A stretch of DNA of 34,454 nucleotides from Crocinitomicaceae bacterium. Its GTDB lineage: Bacteria > Bacteroidota > Bacteroidia > Flavobacteriales_D > Crocinitomicaceae. Under the pieces are notes generated by a model. That model was not told where the DNA came from. It saw only the letters and a program-made list of their open reading frames with translations, and ran no database searches. A program made the translations under genes and the position numbers. Shown piece after piece: positions 1-9,192 of this stretch (positions are counted from its first letter, which is position 1; every line of letters begins with the position of its first letter). The DNA is taken from contig JAKMFD010000006.1 of assembly GCA_022425625.1 (NCBI GenBank), forward strand, positions 1 through 34,454. Direction: 5' to 3'.

Positions 1-264
1 TGCTTGTTCTAATTTCATCTCTTCAGTCAAATGATCATACAGTTGAATTCCACCTCCTTTAGAATCGTCATGAGTATTGAAAATAATATCAACCTCAGAT
101 AAATGGATTTGAAGACCTGTATCTGCAGCTTTTTTTAGTGATCTAGCAATAATTTCATTTGGAATATCCATTCTGATATGCATTTGGAAACCGATGCCAG
201 AAATTGGCACACCTCTATCCAAAAAATCATAAACCATTTCAAGCATGGAATCTAATTTCAGAGA
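1..264 (-). pseudogene. GH10 endo-xylanase-like C-terminal fragment, 5'-truncated in the window and running off the left edge
   Basis: Minus-strand translation ...LKLDSMLEMVYDFLDRGVPISGIGFQMHIRMDIPNEIIARSLKKAADTGLQIHLSEVDIIFNTHDDSKGGGIQLYDHLTEEMKLEQA. It has GH10-type 'GIGxQxHI' and 'GLxIHLSExDI' motifs. An in-frame TGA at 268-270 and the repeat at 267 replace the N-terminal part. Not in the ORF track. Confidence 0.7.
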
Positions 265-266
265 GT

Positions 267-376
267 CTCACGCAATCGGAGAATTGATTCACAGGAATTG
301 GTTCTCCTTTTTTTATGTTTGAGATTTCCTTCGATAAAATCGGTATTGAGCCAAAAATAGCGTTCACTTTTGGGGT
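267..376. repeat. Left copy of a ~110 bp direct repeat bracketing the locus
   Basis: tcacgcaatcggagaattgattcacagg... matches 32316-32423 in the same orientation, with about 9 substitutions and 1 indel by eye. Confidence 0.88.
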
Positions 377-423
377 TCGAACTCGGTCGTTTGACTTGTC
401 GTAACCCAACCCGGATGGAAAGA

Positions 424-711
424 CTAAATTTTAATCATTTTATTTATAATAAACATACCCTCATTAGAACTTAGTCTAAAGATGTACATGCCTTTTGTTA
501 AATTAATTGTGTCTACTGTAGTTATATCATTATGAACAACTATTGTATTTATTAAATCTCCATTTGTACTAAATATTTCAATTTTACCAACTTCGTCTGA
601 TTTCAGATTAATAGTAATTATATTTGAAAACGGGTTGGGATTTAATTTAAAATTTAGATCTGAAATTTTTATTGTTGTTTTATCCAGCGTTGAGCAATTA
701 AGGTTCGTTAA
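424..711 (-). pseudogene. T9SS type A sorting domain, in frame with the upstream hydrolase but separated from it by one TAA stop
   Basis: Codon-by-codon translation after TAA 712-714: LTNLNCSTLDKTTIKISDLNFKLNPNPFSNIITINLKSDEVGKIEIFSTNGDLINTIVVHNDITTVDTINLTKGMYIFRLSSNEGMFIINKMIKI*. 'NPNPF...G...L..G.Y..' is typical of a T9SS C-terminal domain. Confidence 0.85.
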
Positions 712-1551
712 TTAATTTGATGCTGTTGAATTTTGATCTAATAAATCCATTTCAAGAAGGTCACAATAACACATATCTCCATGTAAAAATAATTGTAACC
801 ATGCGTATACAATATTTCCAAGATCTTCGTTGCTAGTGGATGGATCTAATGGAATATTATGATCCGCATCCGAAACTTCAAAAAGTAATTTGGGCGTGGA
901 ATTTGGAGTATAATTATAATGAACATTAGAATGTTGATTATTTGGTGCTATTGTATCTACTTCCCCGCTAATTATTAACAAGGGTGAATTGTGATTTAAA
1001 TCTGACTCAGACAATGTATTTGGCCATAACCAAGGTGTTATAGATAAAACTGCTTTTATGTTGGGGTTTAATTTTGCAGCCAATTGAGCTCCACCACCAC
1101 CCATAGACCAACCTCCAACTGCTATATTGTTTATGTCAATTTTATGATAAAGAGGAGAAGAAACCCTTTCATTTTCTTGACGAATTGTTTCCATAGCATC
1201 GATTAAAGCATCAGCTCTTACTGCTGGTAAATCATTTAATGAGTTAGTCCCAATTGTCATAGAAACAATTCCACGTTTAGCCAAATATTCAGCCCAAAGC
1301 GCAACCGAATTTTGAGTTGCTTGATAACCTGGAACCAGAACAATACTTTTCAAATTTTCATTATCATTTAATGGAAAATATAGGGTTGCATCCTTATAAT
1401 CATCTCCATTTCTTAATCCGTCAGATTCTATTATTGAACCTATTTCAAAAGGACTATAATTAGTCGTGAGTTGTACAGAAACATCTTCACACTGACTTAT
1501 AGTCACAAAATGATTAATAAAAAATAAAAAGAAAAGTAGTTTGTTCTTCAA
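712..1551 (-). CDS. Secreted PETase/cutinase-like alpha/beta-hydrolase; likely starts at TTG 1551 (ORF track start 1584 is also TTG)
   Basis: VPGYQATQNSV, GWSMGGGG nucleophile elbow, EVDTIAP acid region and DADHNIP histidine region resemble the PETase/polyester-hydrolase family. The signal peptide reads KNKLLFFLFFINHFVTIS directly after TTG 1551. Confidence 0.82.
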   Translation of the reverse strand: MKNKLLFFLFFINHFVTISQCEDVSVQLTTNYSPFEIGSIIESDGLRNGDDYKDATLYFPLNDNENLKSIVLVPGYQATQNSVALWAEYLAKRGIVSMTIGTNSLNDLPAVRADALIDAMETIRQENERVSSPLYHKIDINNIAVGGWSMGGGGAQLAAKLNPNIKAVLSITPWLWPNTLSESDLNHNSPLLIISGEVDTIAPNNQHSNVHYNYTPNSTPKLLFEVSDADHNIPLDPSTSNEDLGNIVYAWLQLFLHGDMCYCDLLEMDLLDQNSTASN

Positions 1552-1695
1552 AGTATATATATCATTTCCTTTACAATATGACAACCGTTATATGAGCTTA
1601 ATCTTATGAAGTAATTGCCTTTTGCTAAATTACTTGTATCTACTGTGGTTAGATCCTTGTTGGCAACTATTGTCCTTAGTGAAACTCCGTTTGTT
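1548..1695 (-). pseudogene. Partial T9SS sorting domain remnant between the GH2 and hydrolase genes
   Basis: Minus-strand frame EDKTNGVSLRTIVANKDLTTVDTSNLAKGNYFIRLSSYNGCHIVKEMIYIL*. It is homologous to the sorting domain at 424-711 and lacks the N-terminal 'NPNPF' half. Confidence 0.75.
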
Positions 1696-4206
1696 TTATC
1701 TTCTTAGTTCACTCAACCATGATTTGTAAATTTCAAATTTCATTGGAGGACTATAAGACACATAATGATTATTATATGTATTTCCGCCAACCTTGTACTC
1801 AATTAGCCAAAGTTCATTACTCTTTACTTTAGGTAATTCATCCACTTTTAATTTTCCGTTGGCCTCCACTTCTACTGTTTTTGATAGCAGCGTTCTTCCA
1901 GAATCTTTATCGTTAATGGTTATGTCTACCTTCTGTTTGGCTCTAGTGTCATTCACTAAAATTACAGGGTGACCGGTATTTCCTTCGCGAATATCACCAA
2001 CCATAACACACACATCAGTTTGAACATTTTTAATATAGTCATATGCTAATTTTTTACCTCCGTAGTAGTCTATAATAGCATCCGAAATAATCGGCCATCC
2101 ATCGCGAAGGTTCCACCATAAGATTCCATTACGTTCACCTTTATTCATTCGCCAGAACTCAATGAAATATTTTTTTGCCTCAGCTTGTACTATTTGTGAA
2201 GCTATAACAAAATCCTCAAGGGTCGTTGGACATTCACCAAATACTTCACGTATTTGATTAACCATTAAGAAATTACGTTCTCTGTTAATTAAAGAATTAG
2301 GGTTAGACCTAGTTGCTTTTGCTTGCCATTCCTCATTCCAGACTAGCTTTTCTACTTTTTTTAGTTCACCATCAACTGTAACAACATCTTCATCTTCGAT
2401 CTTTAGGCCACTTACCCAAGGGTATACATTTTCTGGAGTCATCATTTTTTTAAGACTCTTAACATTAGGCGCCCCGTGATATCCAATTTCACTAACAAAT
2501 TTTGCATTATTTTCCGTGTAAAAGGGTGCTTTATAAAAACCCCGTGGTCCCCAAAGGTGCATTTCAGGAGAAAGAGATGGATCAACTTTATTATTAACTT
2601 TAAAAACCTCTTCACTAATAAAAGGTGAACTTGGCAAGTATGGTGTTTTTGGATCCCATTCCCTAACAGCGAGTGGTAAAACCTCACGACTAATCACATC
2701 TGAATTTGGGTCTATATGTGGTTGATCATCACCCCATTTTAGAGACACATCATTCTCATTATTTCCAGCCCACAAAACAATTGAAGGGTGGTTTCGCAAT
2801 CTACGTATAACTTTATCTGCTTCAATTTTCACAGCAGATTTAAATTCTTCATTTTGTGGGTAAGTAGTGCACCCAAATGAGAAATCATGCCAAACCATAA
2901 TTCCATTTTGATCACAAAGGTTATAAAAATGATCACTTTCATAAACATTTCCACCCCACATACGAATCATGTTCACATTCAAATCAGTCAACCAACTAAA
3001 AGCCTCATCTACATGATTAATGTCACGGCTGTGTAGAGCATCTAAGGGAACCCAATTGGTGCCTTTTATAAATATATATTCTCCATTGACTTTAAAATGA
3101 AAATCACCTGGATTTTTCTCTGTATTGATAGGCGTTAAAATCAATTCCGAAGTTCTAATCCCAATCTTCTGTTTGTTTTGAGCTAGAGTTTTGCCATTAG
3201 CATCTATTAAAGTTAGACTGGCATCGTACAATGATGATTCTCCAAAACCTCTTGGCCACCAAAAATCAACATTTTCAAGACCCCAAAACCTTTCTCTAGC
3301 TATAGTTGTTGTAACAGGGATTTGCCGGTTAACAATTTGTTTGCCATTTCGTTCTAGCACGAAAGAAATTGTCAAATCATCAATGTAGAGTAAATCCGTA
3401 TCAAACTGCCAATCAACATACATATTGGCTTTTTTTACATCTGGATAAACGTTTTTGGTAACCCAATACACTGATGAAAAATGTGTAGAAGGAACAATTT
3501 CTAACTTTACATCTTTCCACAATCCAGCACTCATCAAACGGGGCATGATATCCCAGCCAAACATGTGTGGTGCTTTTCTTATGGCAGAGGCCTCTCCCAA
3601 CTGATCGTATCTCACACCGAAATTATTTCGCAATTGATTACGAGCCTCTAGTTCGGTGGATTTTATGTGGACAAATAATTTGTTTCGTTTTTCTAAAACA
3701 TCCGTAATATCATAGTGATGCTCAACAAACATATTTTTAACCGAGGCGATTTTTTTGCCATTAAGCCAAATGTCTGCAATACAGTCAATTCCGTCAAATG
3801 CCAATTCTACACGCTCTCCCAATTCAAACTTTGGAGCATCAAACTCTCGGAAATACCACCAATCATACACTTCATATTTGCGCAAGTCATATACGTTATC
3901 CCCAATCATAGGATCTTCGATAATCCCTTCTCTTTCTAGGTCTATTTCAACATTACCTGGAACCGTTCCTACAATATTTTTAAAATCTGAATTTTCTAAT
4001 TCAGCAGGTGATTGTGGTGCATTTTTATCCTGCACGCCATAATAAAGCGTCCACTCTGACGACTTTGCAGAATTTAATGATATTATGGTTTTGGTAGAAG
4101 GTTTATTATGTACTTCCTGTAGTAAAGTGTTTTGATTTTGTGTATAGCTATTTACAGTATTCATTAGCAGTAATAAGATTATAATGTTGTTAAAAGTGTT
4201 ATTCAT
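1696..4206 (-). CDS. GH2 beta-mannosidase-like glycoside hydrolase
   Basis: MIRMWGGNVYESDHFYNLCDQNGIMVWHDFSFGC, LWAGNNEND (acid/base) and SEIGYHG (nucleophile) motifs; signal peptide. Confidence 0.88.
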   Translation of the reverse strand: MNNTFNNIIILLLLMNTVNSYTQNQNTLLQEVHNKPSTKTIISLNSAKSSEWTLYYGVQDKNAPQSPAELENSDFKNIVGTVPGNVEIDLEREGIIEDPMIGDNVYDLRKYEVYDWWYFREFDAPKFELGERVELAFDGIDCIADIWLNGKKIASVKNMFVEHHYDITDVLEKRNKLFVHIKSTELEARNQLRNNFGVRYDQLGEASAIRKAPHMFGWDIMPRLMSAGLWKDVKLEIVPSTHFSSVYWVTKNVYPDVKKANMYVDWQFDTDLLYIDDLTISFVLERNGKQIVNRQIPVTTTIARERFWGLENVDFWWPRGFGESSLYDASLTLIDANGKTLAQNKQKIGIRTSELILTPINTEKNPGDFHFKVNGEYIFIKGTNWVPLDALHSRDINHVDEAFSWLTDLNVNMIRMWGGNVYESDHFYNLCDQNGIMVWHDFSFGCTTYPQNEEFKSAVKIEADKVIRRLRNHPSIVLWAGNNENDVSLKWGDDQPHIDPNSDVISREVLPLAVREWDPKTPYLPSSPFISEEVFKVNNKVDPSLSPEMHLWGPRGFYKAPFYTENNAKFVSEIGYHGAPNVKSLKKMMTPENVYPWVSGLKIEDEDVVTVDGELKKVEKLVWNEEWQAKATRSNPNSLINRERNFLMVNQIREVFGECPTTLEDFVIASQIVQAEAKKYFIEFWRMNKGERNGILWWNLRDGWPIISDAIIDYYGGKKLAYDYIKNVQTDVCVMVGDIREGNTGHPVILVNDTRAKQKVDITINDKDSGRTLLSKTVEVEANGKLKVDELPKVKSNELWLIEYKVGGNTYNNHYVSYSPPMKFEIYKSWLSELRR

Positions 4207-4234
4207 AATTTCTATTTGTTACCTAATTTATTTA

Positions 4235-6205
4235 TTACCAAATGGTTAACGATTTTAAAACCAGAGAACCTTTATACTCTTCCTGTGGATTAATACAAAA
4301 AACAAATTGAGTGATATATTCCATCGTCTCATACTCTTTTTCATATTGCTCCATTGCCTCAGATAAGTCAATCGACAACTCTTTAAGTTCTCCATTTGTT
4401 ACAGGTAACTCCCTTGTTAGCCATTGCGACCAATTACCATTTGAAACGGCGATATATTTAAATGACAACGGGGTATTATCCATTGTCTTATAATTCATAA
4501 TAAGTTGTGAATTCTTATGCGCCCTAACATTTAAACCCTTGATACTAACCTTTTGCCAGTAATTAGCGGGATGTTCAATATCAATATGAAGCAAGCCATT
4601 CTTTACAGATAGTTGATAACCTTCAGCTTGTTCCCACTTATCATTCAAATCTCCTGTGGTAAAGGATAAGGTTTCTTCTTTTCTTGGTTTTGGCCGGTTT
4701 TTCTCATCTACATAAGCAACATGAGGTGGTGCAACAGGGTTGTTTGAATTATTTAAAACTCCTTTGGGTAATGCATCTTTCCAGCCCGCATTTAATCTTT
4801 GGGATAATTCCGCAACAATGGACTCATTTTCCTTTTTGTAAGCAATATTTACGCTCTCAATAGCATCTTTCCGGTGATCGTATAGTTCAATGGAATCGAC
4901 CTTCTCTCCTCTAACTCTCCATTCTGTATAACGATAATCAGCAGTTCGTATGCTATAGCCTTCCATTTTTCTTCCGCGGGGGAACTGGCTAAAAGAGGCC
5001 GTTTTCCATTCTCTATCCGGATTCTCCATCAAAGGTTTGAAACTGGTGCCCTCTGTGTATTCCGGAATCTCAATATCTGCAAGGTCGCAAAGTGTTGCAT
5101 ACAGATCTACATACTCTACAAGTCGGGTTGAGCGTTCACCTTTCTCATAACCCGGAGCTGAAACAATAAGAGGGGCAAGTGTTGAATTCTCAAAATTAGT
5201 CGTTTTCCCCCACATTTGCTGATCTCCCAGATGCCAACCATGATCGGAAATAAATACGATAATAGTATTATCATATTTGCCTGTCTCTTTAAGGCTTTCA
5301 ATCAACTTACCTACCTGGGCATCAATAAAAGAGATACAAGCGGCATAGGCATGAATTAATTTGCGCTGGTAATTGTCCGGCAAAACATGATCAGGAGAAT
5401 CGTAATAATTCAAACCGGCATAATTTGCAAGCGCGTAATGATTAGTCGAATAAGATGGTGAGTTCTCAGGATGATATTGGTTTGGAGACAACGGTATTTC
5501 ACTCTCCTCATACAAATCCCAGTATTTCTTTGGGGCATTAAATGGCAAATGCGGTTTTACAAACCCTACAGCTAAGAAAAAAGGCTTATCATTTTCCTTC
5601 TGTTGCGATATAATTTTAACAGCTTCTTTGGCAATCAATCCGTCACGATAAGCTTCATCCGGCACATCTGCACATTCATAGGGCGGTGTTTCTTTTCCAC
5701 GCCCTTTCTTGCCTCCTTTTTCAATATTTTCAGGCAGTGCATAATACGATCCTGTGTTCAGGCCTGTCTTAGGAAAATAATGCTCTGTTTTTAAATTATC
5801 ATGTGGTCCATGATGTATTTTTCCAAAAGTATGTGTGTAGTAACCATTTTGCTCAAAATATTCGGCTAACATAGGATGAGCAGGCCAAAATTCATTCATA
5901 AAATACTTGCTGTACGGATAATCCGTGCCTGTAGTATTGGGGCGAACTCCACTCAGAAAACTGGCCCTGGAAGCAGAACAAACAGCTTGTTGTACATAGG
6001 CATTTGTGAATAACACTCCATTCTTTGCCAAATTATCAATATTGGGAGAATGAATATAGTCAGCACCATAACAATTGAGCTCTGTGCGCATATCATCTGA
6101 AATAATGAACAGTACGTTGGGCTTCTCATAGAGCTTCTCCTGTGTACAGGATAGCATTATAATTGCTATGAAAAACAAAAATAATTTTGTAGTAATGTTA
6201 TTCAT
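4235..6205 (-). CDS. S1-family sulfatase (iduronate-2-sulfatase-like), lipoprotein, with an extra C-terminal beta-rich domain
   Basis: CSASRASFLSG formylglycine motif, NVLFIISDDMR, lipobox MLSC, and ~130 aa C-terminal extension. Confidence 0.9.
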   Translation of the reverse strand: MNNITTKLFLFFIAIIMLSCTQEKLYEKPNVLFIISDDMRTELNCYGADYIHSPNIDNLAKNGVLFTNAYVQQAVCSASRASFLSGVRPNTTGTDYPYSKYFMNEFWPAHPMLAEYFEQNGYYTHTFGKIHHGPHDNLKTEHYFPKTGLNTGSYYALPENIEKGGKKGRGKETPPYECADVPDEAYRDGLIAKEAVKIISQQKENDKPFFLAVGFVKPHLPFNAPKKYWDLYEESEIPLSPNQYHPENSPSYSTNHYALANYAGLNYYDSPDHVLPDNYQRKLIHAYAACISFIDAQVGKLIESLKETGKYDNTIIVFISDHGWHLGDQQMWGKTTNFENSTLAPLIVSAPGYEKGERSTRLVEYVDLYATLCDLADIEIPEYTEGTSFKPLMENPDREWKTASFSQFPRGRKMEGYSIRTADYRYTEWRVRGEKVDSIELYDHRKDAIESVNIAYKKENESIVAELSQRLNAGWKDALPKGVLNNSNNPVAPPHVAYVDEKNRPKPRKEETLSFTTGDLNDKWEQAEGYQLSVKNGLLHIDIEHPANYWQKVSIKGLNVRAHKNSQLIMNYKTMDNTPLSFKYIAVSNGNWSQWLTRELPVTNGELKELSIDLSEAMEQYEKEYETMEYITQFVFCINPQEEYKGSLVLKSLTIW

Positions 6206-6217
6206 TTCGATATAGTA

Positions 6218-7666
6218 TTAATTGATACTAACTGCTGAAAGCTTCTTTTGCAACTCAATTTTCATACTTTGAAGTTGTTGCTTACAAGCCGGATTGTTAA
6301 ATAGGTTAAACTCTTCACCCGGATCATTCCGTAGGTCATATAATTCATTCATTTCATCAGTTTCCAACCCAACATAATCGACATATTTCCAATTCTTTGT
6401 TCTCACCGATTGCCAGGATGGAGTATTTCGCGCTACCTTTTCGTGAAAATATTCGGCATAAAAAGATGTTCTCCACTCTGCGTCTTCTGTTTTGAAAAGT
6501 GATAAAAATGATTTTCCATGTATAGGAATCAATGGCTCAACCCCTACAACATCATATATTGTTGGTGCCCAATCAATATTTAAGACCATTTTATCTATTT
6601 TAATTCCGGATTTAATCATTTTTGGATATCGGATAAAAAATGGTACTCGCAACACATTGTCGTATGCCCAACGCTTGGTGTGGAATCTATTATGTTCCCC
6701 CATCAGCATTCCATTATCGCTAGTGTAAACAATAATTGTATTGTCTAACTGCCCCCGTTTTATTAGTATTTTAAATATTTCACCAACTCCTTCATCTACA
6801 CTAAGCAAGCAGCGCATTTGATCGGCAACGATACCGGTTCTATCATTATCCCTACCGCGTCTTGGTTCTACAGGCTCGGGTACAATGTTTTCATATTCAT
6901 AAGGGGGCTTCCATGGCACACTCCTTTGTAATACAGGTTTGCTCTCAATATTTCCCTTACTAACATGCGGTGCCCGATACTCAAAATCAGGATAGTAATC
7001 GCTATGACGCTCTGCTGGTATGATAGGACTATGGACCGCTTTGTGTGACAGAATCATCGCAAAAGGTTGGTTTTTGCTATTCTTTTTTAGAAAATTCACA
7101 GCCTGCTCGTTCAGGTAATCAGTCATATTGCCGTCAATTTGTTTGATTGTGCCTTCATCGTTAACTACTCCGTTGGTAAAAATACCTTGGCCCTTAAAGC
7201 TGACCCATCTGTCAAATCCAGGGCGACGGGAATCATCAAGTCCCATGTGCCATTTTCCAATAAAGGCAGTTTTATAACCATGCTCGCGTAATTGTCTTGG
7301 CCATGTCATTAGCGTATGACTGATAACATCCAGGCCTAAACGGTCATTGTTTATAACGGCATGTTTTTGTGCATACTGCCCAGTAAGAAAACTTGCACGG
7401 CTTGGTGAACATATTGGTGTGACCACAAAGAAGTTTTCAAACATTGCTCCTTCTTTTGCAATTCTGTCAATATTGGGCGTTTTTGAAACAATATTTCCCT
7501 CAATACTAGTTAATCCAGATTGTTGATCGTCAGTGATTATGAATATAATATTGGGTAATTCAACAATATTTGATACGCTGTCTTTTTTAGTTAAAACTGA
7601 ATTAACTTGAGAAGAACCATACCCAACAAAAAATATACAAACAAATAACTTTAATAATATTCTCAT
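6218..7666 (-). CDS. S1-family sulfatase; likely start MRILLK at 7666 (ORF track 7693)
   Basis: CSPSRASFLTG motif, IIFIITDDQQSG, DNGMLMGEH. The 9-residue extension in the track precedes a better signal peptide. Confidence 0.9.
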   Translation of the reverse strand: MRILLKLFVCIFFVGYGSSQVNSVLTKKDSVSNIVELPNIIFIITDDQQSGLTSIEGNIVSKTPNIDRIAKEGAMFENFFVVTPICSPSRASFLTGQYAQKHAVINNDRLGLDVISHTLMTWPRQLREHGYKTAFIGKWHMGLDDSRRPGFDRWVSFKGQGIFTNGVVNDEGTIKQIDGNMTDYLNEQAVNFLKKNSKNQPFAMILSHKAVHSPIIPAERHSDYYPDFEYRAPHVSKGNIESKPVLQRSVPWKPPYEYENIVPEPVEPRRGRDNDRTGIVADQMRCLLSVDEGVGEIFKILIKRGQLDNTIIVYTSDNGMLMGEHNRFHTKRWAYDNVLRVPFFIRYPKMIKSGIKIDKMVLNIDWAPTIYDVVGVEPLIPIHGKSFLSLFKTEDAEWRTSFYAEYFHEKVARNTPSWQSVRTKNWKYVDYVGLETDEMNELYDLRNDPGEEFNLFNNPACKQQLQSMKIELQKKLSAVSIN

Positions 7667-7670
7667 GTAT

Positions 7671-9062
7671 CTAGTTTTGTTTTGACCTAGCATTTTCTAA
7701 TTGAGCAGTTACTTTCTCTTTCATGAATTTTTCTGTCAAAGGATAAAAAAACATGATTATTATAGATAAAATTACCCCTACAGCTGCAAAAATGCTAATC
7801 ATTAATCGAATTCCTAAAATTGATTCATCGGTTTGTATGTCATTTGCAATAAAGCCAAAGGCAGCTAATATCCAACCACTTATAGCACCACCAATAGTCC
7901 AACCTAGTTTTTGTGACATGGAAGAGGAGGAAAAAATAAGACCCGTTGCTCGTCGGCCCGTTTTTAATTCGGAATAATCTGAGACATCGCCATACATAGC
8001 CCAAATTAATGGAAAAGCCATAGCCGAAAAAATACCAATTAATATATTGATTATAAATATAAATTCAATTTGTGTTGGAGGAAGAAAGAAAAACAATACG
8101 GAAAGAACGCCGCAAATCAAACCTGAAAGAATAAATGTGTTTTTTTTACCAATTCTATTAGAAATTGGTATTGCCATAATTACACCTATCAAGCTGGTTG
8201 CAAAACCACTGCTCATATAGGCCGCAGATAATGCACCATGAGAAACTTCTCCGAAATAGGTGACATTTTGATCCCCAATAAAATATTTAAAATAATATAG
8301 GATTGCCCCTCCTCTTAAAGAGTTAAATATTAGTACTGAAATTGAGGCGCCAAGCATAATAAACCATGGATTGTTTTTAAACAAATCACTTAAATCTACT
8401 TTAAAGCTAGAAGACTTCACTTCTTCAGGGTTGAGTCTTTCCTTAGTACCTAAAAAAGTAAGTACAAAAAATATCCCTGCTATTATTGCATAAATGGCGA
8501 CCGTTTTTTGATATGATGAGGCTAAATCTCCTGTTGTTTTGAAATATTCCACTAAATAATTAGCGGTTGAAGTGACCATCAATCCTGCACAAAATCCACC
8601 TATAAATCTAAATGAGGCCAATGAAGTTCTCTCGTCTGGATTCTTGGTCATTACGCCAAGTAAGGAAGCGTAAGGCACATTTACTGCTGTATACACCATC
8701 ATCATTAGTGTATATGTGATATACGCATAAATCAATTTCCCAGATGGCCCTATATCAGGCGTTGTAAAAGTTAAGATTCCAATGATGGTAAACGGTAGTG
8801 CGCCAAATAAAAGATAGGGTCTAAATTTACCCCATCTTGAGGTTGTGCGATCACATATCATACCCATTATAGGGTCATTTGTTGTGTCCCAAAATCGTGC
8901 TACAAGAAACATAGTCCCTGCTGCAGCCGCGGTTATCCCAAATACATCAGTATAAAAATATAAAAGAAACATGGAAAACAATGTCCAAAAGGTAGAGGAA
9001 GCAAAATCACCAAAGCCATAAGATATTTTTTCTTTAATGCTAATTTTTTCAATTTCATTCAT
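7671..9062 (-). CDS. MFS transporter, GPH (glycoside-pentoside-hexuronide:cation symporter, MelB-like) family
   Basis: YGFGDFASSTFW...YFYTDVFGI..., RFWDTTNDPIMGMICDRTTSRWGKFRPY, typical GPH signature; multiple TM segments. Confidence 0.9.
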   Translation of the reverse strand: MNEIEKISIKEKISYGFGDFASSTFWTLFSMFLLYFYTDVFGITAAAAGTMFLVARFWDTTNDPIMGMICDRTTSRWGKFRPYLLFGALPFTIIGILTFTTPDIGPSGKLIYAYITYTLMMMVYTAVNVPYASLLGVMTKNPDERTSLASFRFIGGFCAGLMVTSTANYLVEYFKTTGDLASSYQKTVAIYAIIAGIFFVLTFLGTKERLNPEEVKSSSFKVDLSDLFKNNPWFIMLGASISVLIFNSLRGGAILYYFKYFIGDQNVTYFGEVSHGALSAAYMSSGFATSLIGVIMAIPISNRIGKKNTFILSGLICGVLSVLFFFLPPTQIEFIFIINILIGIFSAMAFPLIWAMYGDVSDYSELKTGRRATGLIFSSSSMSQKLGWTIGGAISGWILAAFGFIANDIQTDESILGIRLMISIFAAVGVILSIIIMFFYPLTEKFMKEKVTAQLENARSKQN

Positions 9063-9087
9063 AAATAGTAATCTTAATAAAATGATT

Positions 9088-9108
9088 TTGCTAACACGTT
9101 ATAGCTAA
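9088..9108. promoter_or_regulatory. Candidate LacI-family operator upstream of the GPH transporter
   Basis: TTGCTAACACGTTATAGCTAA; the 16-mer core 9090-9105 has 6/8 palindromic pairs. Shares CTAACACG with the sites at 15503 and 30858. Confidence 0.6.
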
Positions 9109-9192
9109 TATATCAAAATTTGTGTCAACAAACAAAAAATCATATAAATGGTTTAAAAAAGATTTGAATCAATTAACAATATGATAATTGTA

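Noticed and set aside
373-400. tRNA T-loop-like 'ggggttcgaactcggtcg' and the similar '...agtcgaacccgcaaccc' near 32213
   Set aside because: Only a T-loop-like octamer is present; no D-arm or acceptor stem could be built, so not called as tRNA. Their position beside both direct repeats may merit a covariance-model scan.
2442-2687. Minus-strand ORFs in alternative frames within larger CDS (2442-2687, 5116-5301, 10855-11064, 13631-13885, 14956-15213, 17099-17359, 29974-30195, 30301-30546)
   Set aside because: Nested out-of-frame ORFs in low-GC genes with strong primary-frame homology signals.
3191-4042. Several + strand ORFs inside the GH2 gene (3191-3388, 3715-3939, 3755-4042)
   Set aside because: Antisense shadows of a well-supported long CDS with no recognisable protein motifs.
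7664-7693. Apparent 23-nt overlap of the sulfatase with the GPH transporter gene
   Set aside because: The sulfatase most likely starts at MRILLK (7666), which removes the overlap.
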